From IMG/VR virus record IMGVR_UViG_3300047323_000361, positions 1 through 64,000 of that record: DNA of 64,000 nucleotides, one strand, 5' to 3'. The stretch comes from a virus. The stretch's first letter is position 1. Every line of letters starts with the position of its first letter. This document shows positions 56,051-63,341 of this stretch, piece by piece. The notes under the pieces were generated by a model. The model saw nothing but the letters and a program-made list of their open reading frames with translations. It was not told where the DNA came from and made no database searches. The translations under genes were made by a program, and so were the position numbers.

Positions 56051-56092
56051 GGGGTGCTCCTCCTGGTGTGGGGGCGGGTGGTGATGAGGGAA

Positions 56093-56120
56093 ACAATACT
56101 CAGGAAGCGATACTCGTCAA
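56093..56120 (-). promoter_or_regulatory. Promoter with GGAAGC repeats
   Basis: TTGACG, 16 bases, TATTGT. GGAAGCGATA (56103-56112) lies in the spacer and GGAAGCAGTA (56131-56140) lies just upstream. Confidence 0.65.
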
Positions 56121-56196
56121 GCCGTATCCAGGAAGCAGTAAGCCGTGAGCTGCGTCACACGCGGCCCACGGCTTACCTGGTTGACTTGCTCTGGAA

Positions 56197-56595
56197 TTAC
56201 TTGCTAGATGTTGGCGTTTCCGTGACCGTTTCCTTCGGGCACGGAATCTTGACCTGCACGGAATGCGTGTGCGCCAGCCCGTATACGGGGGCGTACGGCG
56301 TGGCCGAGGACGTAGGTGCGGGTATTGCGGGCGAAGGCCCGACCACGAGCGATACCTTGCACGTACCCGAGGATTGCGACTTCGTCGCTTCCGGTGTCGG
56401 TGCGGACAGATACCTGGTCACCGTAGGCACGGGCTGCGGCGAGGAATCCCCTTCGTATGCCGGAGAATCCGACTGGGGATTCTCGGTATGAAGCCCGGAG
56501 AAATCCGACTGGGCAACCGCCGAGATCCCGAATGCCGGTACGGCGAGAATTCCGATTGCCGCAAGGGCGACTTTGATGCGCTGGATTCCGTTCAT
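56197..56595 (-). CDS. Secreted Pro/Ser/Thr-rich protein
   Basis: 132 aa, start overlapping the upstream stop (ATGA). A signal-like N-terminus (V-A-L-A-A-I-G-I-L-A-V-P-A-F-G) is followed by S-G-L-H-T-E-N-P (CTTCATACC) and a disordered Pro/Thr stretch with two Cys (G-T-C-K-V, I-P-C-P-K) that could form one disulfide. May be a surface or lysogenic-conversion protein. Confidence 0.65.
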   Translation of the reverse strand: MNGIQRIKVALAAIGILAVPAFGISAVAQSDFSGLHTENPQSDSPAYEGDSSPQPVPTVTRYLSAPTPEATKSQSSGTCKVSLVVGPSPAIPAPTSSATPYAPVYGLAHTHSVQVKIPCPKETVTETPTSSK

Positions 56596-56741
56596 ACCAG
56601 CACCGTACCGAAGCCCTCGCAGTGGACACAGTCGGCGCCATCCCGGTCCTCACCGGACCCGTAGCACCTCTTGCAGTCGATCTCCTCTGCCGCGCCCTCG
56701 CCGGTTTCGGCGGGAGACACTGCATGCACGTGTGCGCTCAT
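56592..56741 (-). CDS. 49-aa DnaJ-type zinc finger protein
   Basis: 49 aa. C-K-R-C-Y-G-S-G and C-V-H-C-E-G-F-G form the CxxCxGxG pair of DnaJ zinc domains. It lies next to the DpdA-like gene; a chaperone-like or RNA-binding role is possible. Confidence 0.7.
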   Translation of the reverse strand: MSAHVHAVSPAETGEGAAEEIDCKRCYGSGEDRDGADCVHCEGFGTVLV

Positions 56742-56753
56742 GAGAAGTACTAA

Positions 56754-58292
56754 CTAACCTTCCTGGTTGATGTAAGTTGGTACGTCGACGATTTCGGCGT
56801 CGATGAAACCGGTAGAGGCCTCGATCATCCGGTCCGCAGAGACGGGCCTGTCGAGCGCTGTCATCTGTTCCCCGGCGTCCCGGCCGAAGATACGGCTGAT
56901 CATACCGGCCCCGCCGCCATTCCCCTTAGCCTCCAGTTTCACGGAGAAGGAGTCCTGCTCCAGTTCCGTCTTCACCTTCACGAGTTTCTGGAGCCGGTCG
57001 ATCTCGCCGGAGAGGTTCGGATCCGCGTAGCCACCGGTCATATCCTCGACCATCTTCATGAAGAGGACCCGCTGCGCCTGCATCTCGATGAGTGAATTCT
57101 GGAGCGACTGCATCTGCTGCTTGCTCTTCACTTCGACCGGGATGTCGTACGCGCAGTTGGCATTCTGGTCGAAGGCCGGGCACTTCGAGGACAGGAAGCA
57201 GGACGAACAGGCGCGCATGGACTGGCTGCGCACGGTCAGGAGAGGGATGTCCCGCTCCTTGTTCACACCGTCCTCGGGGTCGGTGTAGACCTCCTTCTCC
57301 TGCACCAGGCCGATGACCGGCAAGTTGGTACGCGGGCGGTCTCTGCGGACGGCCGGAGTTGTCACCGGGTTGAGCGTTTTTCCGTCCTCCGTATCAACTT
57401 CAGTGCCCTGCATTTGAGAGAAACTCGAAAGTACCCCTCCGGCAGAAGTAGTAACTGCTTGGGCTTCCTGCGGCCGGTGCTGGTCGATCGAGGTGGCCAA
57501 CTGCTGCCACGACCAGATGGTGAACCGCAGGACTTCGTCGTTCTCTCCGGCCTCGATACGGTCGGCGTCGAAGCCCGCTTCGGTGAACAGAGTGCGGTGC
57601 CTTTTCCGCGCCTGGTCCTTGTACTTCTTCGGGTAGCGCTTCAATTCCCTGCCGTTCCACACAATGGTGTCACCGTACTGGGAAGGGGAAAGCCAGGACG
57701 TCGAGGCGACGCTGTCCCAGTTCACGGCAGCCATTTCCGCAGGCTTAGTCATCGCCACTCCGTGGAGTAGCGTGCCGTATTTCCGGGTGATCTCGTTGAG
57801 CACCGGGGTGAGATTCCGGCCGTCGAGATCTGTCTGCGGCACACCGACTCGCTTATACCGCTGGGCGAGTTTATCGAGTTCGTCGACTCCCCATTCCGAA
57901 TGCCATATCGGAAGGAACTTGTCTTCCGGCAGGTCCTCGTAGAAGTCCTCTCGCCGGGCCTCGATCCATTCCCGTCCGAGAACGACAGCGTCGAACTCGG
58001 ACACCATATGAAGGGAATCGATGTTCTGCTGGACGAACGCCTCGTAATGCGCGGCGATGTCCTTCAGTTCGCCGATCGAGTACTTGTCGTCGTCGGCCTT
58101 GTTGACCGTGTAGGCGCCGGAGTCCAGGAAGACCTTCTGGTTTTCGAGGTAGTTGTCCTCGATCAGCCAGGGCCTCGTGAACTTGGTCCGGCGCCGCAGG
58201 CCCATGTACGAGAGGGAGACGGTTTCGACGCCTTCCTCGGCCAGCATCTTGCGCCAGCCGGGAATCTCGGATCCGCCGAGGAAGAGGTGCAC
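56754..58292 (-). CDS. DpdA/TGT-like 7-deazaguanine transferase
   Basis: 512 aa. The N-terminal half has the TIM-barrel start typical of TGT/DpdA: F-L-G-G-S-E-I-P-G-W, then F-L-D-S-G-A-Y (55-61), whose Asp matches the catalytic Asp of tRNA-guanine transglycosylase. Later parts read L-L-H-G-V-A-M-T-K and W-L-S-P-S-Q-Y-G. A Cys cluster (C-S-S-C, C-P-A-F and a fourth Cys, about 375-395) may bind zinc or an iron-sulfur cluster. Phage DpdA proteins place preQ0-derived bases into DNA. It carries the word variant L-H-M. Confidence 0.72.
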   Translation of the reverse strand: MHLFLGGSEIPGWRKMLAEEGVETVSLSYMGLRRRTKFTRPWLIEDNYLENQKVFLDSGAYTVNKADDDKYSIGELKDIAAHYEAFVQQNIDSLHMVSEFDAVVLGREWIEARREDFYEDLPEDKFLPIWHSEWGVDELDKLAQRYKRVGVPQTDLDGRNLTPVLNEITRKYGTLLHGVAMTKPAEMAAVNWDSVASTSWLSPSQYGDTIVWNGRELKRYPKKYKDQARKRHRTLFTEAGFDADRIEAGENDEVLRFTIWSWQQLATSIDQHRPQEAQAVTTSAGGVLSSFSQMQGTEVDTEDGKTLNPVTTPAVRRDRPRTNLPVIGLVQEKEVYTDPEDGVNKERDIPLLTVRSQSMRACSSCFLSSKCPAFDQNANCAYDIPVEVKSKQQMQSLQNSLIEMQAQRVLFMKMVEDMTGGYADPNLSGEIDRLQKLVKVKTELEQDSFSVKLEAKGNGGGAGMISRIFGRDAGEQMTALDRPVSADRMIEASTGFIDAEIVDVPTYINQEG

Positions 58293-58318
58293 GGTTGGGT
58301 TCTCCGAATCTGCTTGGG

Positions 58319-59002
58319 TTACTTCGGGGGCTGTACGGCGCTCTTCGGGAAGAGGCCGGGCTGAGTCACGCGGGGCTTCTTGGCGGCCGGAGCGCCGACG
58401 GCGGGCTTCTGCCGGGGGCCCGGCGAGGCAGCCATCCCGAACTGCTGCGGGGAGCGGACCTGGCTCGGGCCGAACAGTCCGGCCTGGACGACGCGCTGCG
58501 GCTTGGCGGCCGGTGGCGGCGTCTGCGGGGCCGACTGGACGGGGGTGCCCGAGGTGGCGGCGTGGGTGCCGAACGCGGCGTGGAAGTCGTCCCAGGCACC
58601 GCCGGAGGGCTTGCTCTGCGCCTGGATGCCGTTCATCCGGGCGTTGAAGGTATGAAGGAGGTCAGAGGCCGCGCTGGAGTGCTGGGCGTGCCAGGCGTCG
58701 AGGCTGGAGGAGTGGTCCTCGCGCACCCGCTGGATGTCTGCGTGGTTCTTGATGCCGTTGGCGATGCCCTCGCGGCTCATCACGCGGGCGTGCATGCTGC
58801 TGTCCTCGGCCGGGGCGCTCTGCTGGCCCTGTCCCTTGACGCGGATCTTGATGCGGGAGTTGGCGGGCTGCTGGCCGTTCTTGGCGTTCTCCAGGTCGCT
58901 GACGCGCTGCTCGACGCTGCGGCGCGAGCCGGGGAACTGGAGGGGCTGGAGGTAGCGGTCGCGGATCTGGGTCGCGATGGAATGGAAGACGGAGCCACTC
59001 AT
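58319..59002 (-). CDS. 227-aa Pro/Ala/Gln-rich protein
   Basis: 227 aa. Helical first half (S-I-A-T-Q-I-R-D-R-Y-L, R-V-S-D-L-E-N-A-K), L-L-H-T-F (CTTCATACC) near 125, then a Pro/Ala/Gln-rich half with two A-G-L-F / P-G-L-F-P repeats, likely interaction sites on a linker. Unknown function. Confidence 0.65.
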   Translation of the reverse strand: MSGSVFHSIATQIRDRYLQPLQFPGSRRSVEQRVSDLENAKNGQQPANSRIKIRVKGQGQQSAPAEDSSMHARVMSREGIANGIKNHADIQRVREDHSSSLDAWHAQHSSAASDLLHTFNARMNGIQAQSKPSGGAWDDFHAAFGTHAATSGTPVQSAPQTPPPAAKPQRVVQAGLFGPSQVRSPQQFGMAASPGPRQKPAVGAPAAKKPRVTQPGLFPKSAVQPPK

Positions 59003-59298
59003 GGCCGTATGTCCCTTCTCAGGAAGTAGAGGTAGCGGTGACCGGCCAGGAAGGAGGCCAGGAAGCCGACGCTGATCAGCGACCGCGCGGACGCGCTCGA
59101 CGCCAGGAAAATGGCGGTGAAGACGGTCACGTTGGTGCTGTAGACGAAGAGGGTGGCGGCGAGCCATCGCTCTGCGGCGCCGAGCTGGCGCCAGGCGGGG
59201 ATCGTCGCGCGCAGAAGCAGGGCCGCGAACGCTGCTCCGGTGAGGACGGAGAGGATGCGGGCGATGCCGATGAACAGGACATAGCCGTTGCTGGTCAC
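58999..59298 (-). CDS. 99-aa membrane protein, holin candidate
   Basis: 99 aa from GTG overlapping the upstream TGA. Three predicted membrane helices (about 5-28, 42-62, 68-88), with a basic C-terminal end (R-R-D-I-R-P). Size and helices suit a holin, and the lysis enzymes lie 3-5 kb upstream in the same direction. Confidence 0.6.
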   Translation of the reverse strand: MTSNGYVLFIGIARILSVLTGAAFAALLLRATIPAWRQLGAAERWLAATLFVYSTNVTVFTAIFLASSASARSLISVGFLASFLAGHRYLYFLRRDIRP

Positions 59299-59789
59299 AG
59301 GATCTCCATGTGTGGGCGCTGATCTTCTTCGCGTAGTGCTCGCTGCCTCTCCACTTCGTCCACCAGGGCGGACCAGGGGGTGACGCTCTCCTGGTAGTCG
59401 GGGCGGAAGCGTGGGGAGGAGTAGTTGGGGTGGAGGTAGTTGAGGACTCCGACCCCGTGGGCCATGACGTGGGCGGCGATCTCCGGGTCGGGCTCGATCA
59501 GCAGCTCGACGTGGCATCCGGCCTGCCGTAGCCGGGAGATCTGCCGCATCCTTCGTTCGGCCGGGTCCTCGGGATCCCGCAGGTGTGCGGGGATGAGGTA
59601 GGGGTGCTTGTTGAAGCCGTTGACGCGCAGCCAGTGCTTGACCGGCTCGACGTCGGTGTTGTCGGTGATGAGGGCGACCCGGTAGGTCTCCATCAGGCCC
59701 CAGTACAGGCGCTGGCCCTGGTGGATGACGGCTTCGCCGACCTCCTTGGACAGCACGCCCTCAACGACGATGGCGACGGTTGCAGTCAT
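59295..59789 (-). CDS. HAD-like hydrolase, possibly nucleotidase
   Basis: 164 aa. V-A-I-V-V-E-G-V at the start replaces the usual D-x-D motif, then Y-R-V-A-L-I-T-D-N-T-D (HAD motif II-like T/S) and K-H-P-Y-L. The usual nucleophile Asp is missing at the first motif (Glu instead), so activity is doubtful. Alternative: a receiver- or Rossmann-like binding protein. Confidence 0.5.
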   Translation of the reverse strand: MTATVAIVVEGVLSKEVGEAVIHQGQRLYWGLMETYRVALITDNTDVEPVKHWLRVNGFNKHPYLIPAHLRDPEDPAERRMRQISRLRQAGCHVELLIEPDPEIAAHVMAHGVGVLNYLHPNYSSPRFRPDYQESVTPWSALVDEVERQRALREEDQRPHMEIL

Positions 59790-59795
59790 CGTCGA

Positions 59796-60656
59796 TCACC
59801 CGTGCCGGTGTTCGATCAGGCCCTCGCGGTGGGCCTTGTCATGGGCGCGGACGGCCTTGCGCTGGTCGTGCTCCAGGAAGCGGGGGCTCATCCCGTGTGC
59901 CTGGATCAGGTGCTCGTGCACGGCGTCGAGGTCGGTATGGGTCTTGATCTTGGGTTCGACGGGGGCGGTCTTCTCGAACTGGTCGAGGTTGAGGACGTGG
60001 GCCCCGACATGGGTGTCTCCCCGGCCGCGCGCTTCGGCGAGCCGGTGGTGCGCGTCGGCGACGTACGGTGTGCCGCCCTGGATGACCACCTTCACGTGCG
60101 GGTGGTCGGGGGCCAGCGGGCCGGTGATGTAGGAGTGTGAGCCGGTCTCGTACGCGGTCTGGCCGGTGTGCAGGACGGCGCTGGTGCTGATGCTCTGGAA
60201 CTCGGCGTGCTTGTTCCAGAAGGCCTCGTTGCCGTGGCTCATCTGCGGGCCGTGCTTCTCGTACCACTTGTCGTCGATCTTGGTGTCGACGACGTTGCCG
60301 TGCCCGTCGAGGTGCCCGAACTGCTGCGGGTTGTGCGGCGGGCCCATGACCATCTGCCCCTCGGACTGGGGGTAGTTGGTGCGCTCCTCGTCATGGATGA
60401 GCGTCTCGTCGCGGGCGGCGCCGAGCGAGGTGACCTTGGTGAACATCCCGCCGCTGTGAGGCGTGGGATGCCCGATATGAAGTGCGCCGGGCTTGGCCTG
60501 GAGGTGCAGCGGTGTGTCCTTGGTCAGGTGGTAGGCCGCGCGGAGCGCGGTCTGCTTCTGGCCTTGGGCTGAGACCCTGCTGCCCAGGGGGACCGGGAGG
60601 GCGGTCTGTTCGAACTGTGGACCGGCGGTGTCCGGCTTACTGCGGGAAGGTGCCAT
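59796..60656 (-). CDS. ParB/Srx-like domain protein
   Basis: 286 aa, ATG overlapping the upstream TGA. The C-terminal third has V-K-V-V-I-Q-G-G-T-P-Y-V-A-D-A-H-H-R-L-A-E-A-R (about 195-220), a ParB/sulfiredoxin nuclease-like pattern with G-x-H-R-type residues. The N-terminal half is Gly/His-rich with G-A-L-H-I-G (CTTCATATC). Role in DNA binding or cleavage is inferred. Confidence 0.55.
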   Translation of the reverse strand: MAPSRSKPDTAGPQFEQTALPVPLGSRVSAQGQKQTALRAAYHLTKDTPLHLQAKPGALHIGHPTPHSGGMFTKVTSLGAARDETLIHDEERTNYPQSEGQMVMGPPHNPQQFGHLDGHGNVVDTKIDDKWYEKHGPQMSHGNEAFWNKHAEFQSISTSAVLHTGQTAYETGSHSYITGPLAPDHPHVKVVIQGGTPYVADAHHRLAEARGRGDTHVGAHVLNLDQFEKTAPVEPKIKTHTDLDAVHEHLIQAHGMSPRFLEHDQRKAVRAHDKAHREGLIEHRHG

Positions 60657-61648
60657 CACGCTCTCCTGTAGGGGGTGTTCCAGAGGGCCGCCTTGGCCAG
60701 GGCCACGGCAGCGTCATCGAGGGGAGCCCCGTACAGATCCGTTTCTTGTGCTTTGCGGGCCTCGGTCTCCGCTGTGGCGAGGGCGCTCAGGGCCTGGACG
60801 GTCCCGGCTTCCTTGTGTGCCTGCCAGCGGAAGTTGTAGTAGTCGCCGTAGCCCTCGCCGGTCCCGGAGAAGGCCATGCGGCGGCTGAGGTGGATGTCGT
60901 CGAAGAGGGCCTTGGCCTGCTCGGTGACGATGCGCTGGGAGTCCATGGCGTTCTTCCAGGCCGGGCTGTTCTCCACGGACTGGGCGGCCTGGGAGCGCAG
61001 GAGGCCGTAGCGCTTGACGAGCAGCTCGGCCTGCTTCTGTTCGGCTTCGACGGCGGTCTTCCACTCGGCCGGGTAGAGGCTGCGCGGGTCGTCCGGCAGC
61101 TCGGGCGGGGTGATGTCCCAGCGGTCGGCGGTGAGGTTGTAGGCCGCGTAGGGGTGAATTGCGGCGATGCTGTGCGAGGTCGTACCCGGGTTCAGGTAGT
61201 AGGTGACCTCGTACGTCTGGCCGTGGAAGTTTGTGTTCGCGGTGGACGGCCACAGGTTCCGCTTGAGGTCTGTGTTCAGGAGGTCCGCGAATTCCGTTTC
61301 GCTGATTCCCTGGAAGGTGGGATTGGCCTCGTAGAACTTGGGGAAGTCGACGCCGAAGAGAACGTCGAGGTCGCCGTTGCCTCGGTCTCCGGCCCACTGG
61401 TAGGAGATGCCGGAGCCTGCGAGCCAGGCCGCTGACCAGGTGCGAGCGCCCTTGTAGCGGGCGTCGAGGAAGTTGTTCAGGATGCCGAGGATGTGGTCAC
61501 GCACGTCGGGCTTGATGTGCTTGCCGTCGAAGATGTGCGGGTCCAGTCCGCGCTGCGGCGTGCTGAAATAGCCGGATGCCCCCGAGTGAATGTCGGGCTG
61601 TGCTCCCTGGCTTACTGCTCGATTGAGGTAGAACTCGTATCCGGCCAT
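60656..61648 (-). CDS. Nucleotidyltransferase-like protein
   Basis: 330 aa. L-A-G-S-G-I-S-Y (about 78) and G-D-L-D-V-L-F-G (about 92) form the G-S...D-x-D catalytic pattern of polymerase-beta-fold nucleotidyltransferases. The rest is helical with an N-terminal H-S-G-A-S-G-Y. It is first in its operon. It could be a toxin-antitoxin or RNA-modifying enzyme; substrate unknown. Confidence 0.6.
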   Translation of the reverse strand: MAGYEFYLNRAVSQGAQPDIHSGASGYFSTPQRGLDPHIFDGKHIKPDVRDHILGILNNFLDARYKGARTWSAAWLAGSGISYQWAGDRGNGDLDVLFGVDFPKFYEANPTFQGISETEFADLLNTDLKRNLWPSTANTNFHGQTYEVTYYLNPGTTSHSIAAIHPYAAYNLTADRWDITPPELPDDPRSLYPAEWKTAVEAEQKQAELLVKRYGLLRSQAAQSVENSPAWKNAMDSQRIVTEQAKALFDDIHLSRRMAFSGTGEGYGDYYNFRWQAHKEAGTVQALSALATAETEARKAQETDLYGAPLDDAAVALAKAALWNTPYRRA

Positions 61649-61673
61649 GGTTTCGATTCTAGCTGGAATAGGG

Positions 61674-61708
61674 AAAGCCCCCGATTCTGCAATTGAATCG
61701 GGGGCTTT
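61674..61708 (-). terminator. Terminator
   Basis: AAAGCCCCCGATT / AATCGGGGGCTTT, 13-bp perfect stem after the 129-aa gene. Confidence 0.88.
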
Positions 61709-61725
61709 AGTAGTTGCTATTTCTC

Positions 61726-62115
61726 TCAGAGTTTGAGAGAAGCGCGGAGTTGGGCCTCCTGGGCCTGCCGCTGCATCGCCTGTCCGACCATCATCATCTG
61801 CTGCTGGGTGCGCTGGGCCGTCTCCATGACGGTGAGGTCCTTCTGGACCACGGCGACGGCGCCGTAGATGTCGTCCGGGGTGGCTCCTCGCCGGGGGACG
61901 AACTTCTGGGTCAGGTCGCTGGTGGCGACGACGGCGCCGTCCAGGCCGACGGCGACGAGGAACGCCGTGGTGACCGGGGTGCCGATCTCGTCCTCGGCGG
62001 GCGGGTTCTCCTCCGCCATCTTGGCCAGGGCCTCACGCTGCTCGGGCGTGAGGTCGTCGGTATGAAGCGCGGTGCTGTCGCTGCTGGGGGTCTGACCGAG
62101 GATCGGGATGCTCAT
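61726..62115 (-). CDS. 129-aa protein, unrecognised
   Basis: 129 aa. A-L-H-T-D-D-L-T-P-E-Q (CTTCATACC, residues about 17-19) leads into a helical acidic part, then T-A-F-L-V-A-V-G-L-D-G-A-V-V-A and a Gln/Met-rich helix end. Found beside the lysis genes; unknown. Confidence 0.65.
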   Translation of the reverse strand: MSIPILGQTPSSDSTALHTDDLTPEQREALAKMAEENPPAEDEIGTPVTTAFLVAVGLDGAVVATSDLTQKFVPRRGATPDDIYGAVAVVQKDLTVMETAQRTQQQMMMVGQAMQRQAQEAQLRASLKL

Positions 62116-62143
62116 GTGTGCTCCAGGTATGTGTCGGGTGGGG

Positions 62144-62629
62144 TTACTTGTAGAGTCCGGCCTTCTCGCGGGCGCTCTGCACGACGAGGGAGTGGACCGG
62201 GCAGAACTCGCAGAGGTAGCGGTCCTGGGCGGACTTGTACTTCGGCAGGCCTGCCGCCTTGCGCTCGGCTGCGGTGTCCGGCGTGAGGCGCTTGGAGCCG
62301 GTCTTGTAGTCGCCGCAGCCGGGGTTGCGGGCGTGGGCCTTCCAGCAGGCGTGGGCGTCTTCCTGGAAGGTGTTCTTCGCCTCGTAGAAGGTGGTGTCGA
62401 AGCCGGTGTGGCCGGTCTTGTCCCTGATCTGGGCGATGATCGCGTCGCGGGTGCTGGGGCTGTCCCAGTGCTTCTTCTCCACGCGCAGCATCGGGTGCGC
62501 GATGTGGTTGGGGTGCTTCTGCACGAGTGCTTCCAGGAGGAAGTCGGCGCGGGGGTCGCCCTCGTAGTCGGGCAGTTCCTCCATCGTGCCGCAGGTTTTG
62601 CAGAGAAGAAGCCGTATGTGCTCGGCCAT
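62144..62629 (-). CDS. 161-aa Cys-rich zinc protein
   Basis: 161 aa. C-K-T-C-G (residues 10-14), A-C-W-K-A-H and G-C-G, and Y-L-C-E-F-C-P-V-H near the end, i.e. two or three zinc sites. Charged, with no membrane segment. May bind nucleic acid or be a structural protein. Confidence 0.65.
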   Translation of the reverse strand: MAEHIRLLLCKTCGTMEELPDYEGDPRADFLLEALVQKHPNHIAHPMLRVEKKHWDSPSTRDAIIAQIRDKTGHTGFDTTFYEAKNTFQEDAHACWKAHARNPGCGDYKTGSKRLTPDTAAERKAAGLPKYKSAQDRYLCEFCPVHSLVVQSAREKAGLYK

Positions 62630-62643
62630 GGTGTCCCTTCGAA

Positions 62644-63249
62644 TCAGTACCAGTTAGTGGCCTGGGAGTGTGCCCAGGCGGTGCAGGGTGTCCCGTATAC
62701 CGCCTCGATGTATCCGAGTCCCCATCGTATCTGGGTTATTGCATTGGTTTGCCAATCCGAACCGGCGGAAGCCATCTTCGAGGCCGGTAGTGCCTGGGGT
62801 ATTCCGTAGGCTCCGGAGGAGGGGTTGGTGGCGGTGACGCGCCAGTTGGACTCCTTCTCCCACAGCAGGTCCAGGCAGGCGAACTGCGTGGCTCCGACCT
62901 TGGCGAGGGCGTAGGCCTTCGGGGAGGTCGGGGCGACGGCGGTGTGCGTCGGCGTTGGGGACGCACGCGGTGTCTTCGTTGGTTTCGGCTGGTGGGTGTG
63001 GGTGGCGCTGGCGGTCGGCTTGGGGGTCTTGGTGACCTTCGGGGAGGTTGCCGGAGCCGCCGAGGTATGAAGCGAGGGGCGCGTCAGGGACCGGTTGGCG
63101 GTGTCCGGAGCTGAGCGGGTGACAGTCGGCGCTGCGGCGATGCCGCTGTAGTCGACGGGCTGGTCCTGGCCGGTGATGGAGATTGCTGATACGGCAGAAG
63201 CCGTAATGAGGATGGCGGACGCTGCTGCTGCTGCGACGCGGTAGCGCAT
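62644..63249 (-). CDS. Secreted transglycosylase-like protein
   Basis: 201 aa from ATG behind GAGG. A signal-like N-terminus (V-A-A-A-A-A-S-A-I-L-I-T-A-S), then a Pro/Thr/Lys linker containing P-S-L-H-T-S-A (CTTCATACC). The C-terminal domain has L-L-W-E-K-E-S-N-W (catalytic Glu of lytic transglycosylases, about 130), S-S-G-A-Y-G-I-P-Q-A and W-A-H-S-Q. It should cut glycan strands of the cell wall, probably in lysis. Confidence 0.85.
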   Translation of the reverse strand: MRYRVAAAAASAILITASAVSAISITGQDQPVDYSGIAAAPTVTRSAPDTANRSLTRPSLHTSAAPATSPKVTKTPKPTASATHTHQPKPTKTPRASPTPTHTAVAPTSPKAYALAKVGATQFACLDLLWEKESNWRVTATNPSSGAYGIPQALPASKMASAGSDWQTNAITQIRWGLGYIEAVYGTPCTAWAHSQATNWY

Positions 63250-63292
63250 GCGGTGCCTCACGTTCGGGGACGTTCTTGCTCTTAAAACGTAA

Positions 63293-63329
63293 CATCCCCA
63301 CTACGGCATTGGAAGCCGTAGTGGGGATG
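63293..63329 (-). terminator. Terminator of the endolysin gene
   Basis: CATCCCCACTACGGC / GCCGTAGTGGGGATG, perfect 15-bp stem. Confidence 0.9.
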
Positions 63330-63341
63330 ACGTTGTTCAGA

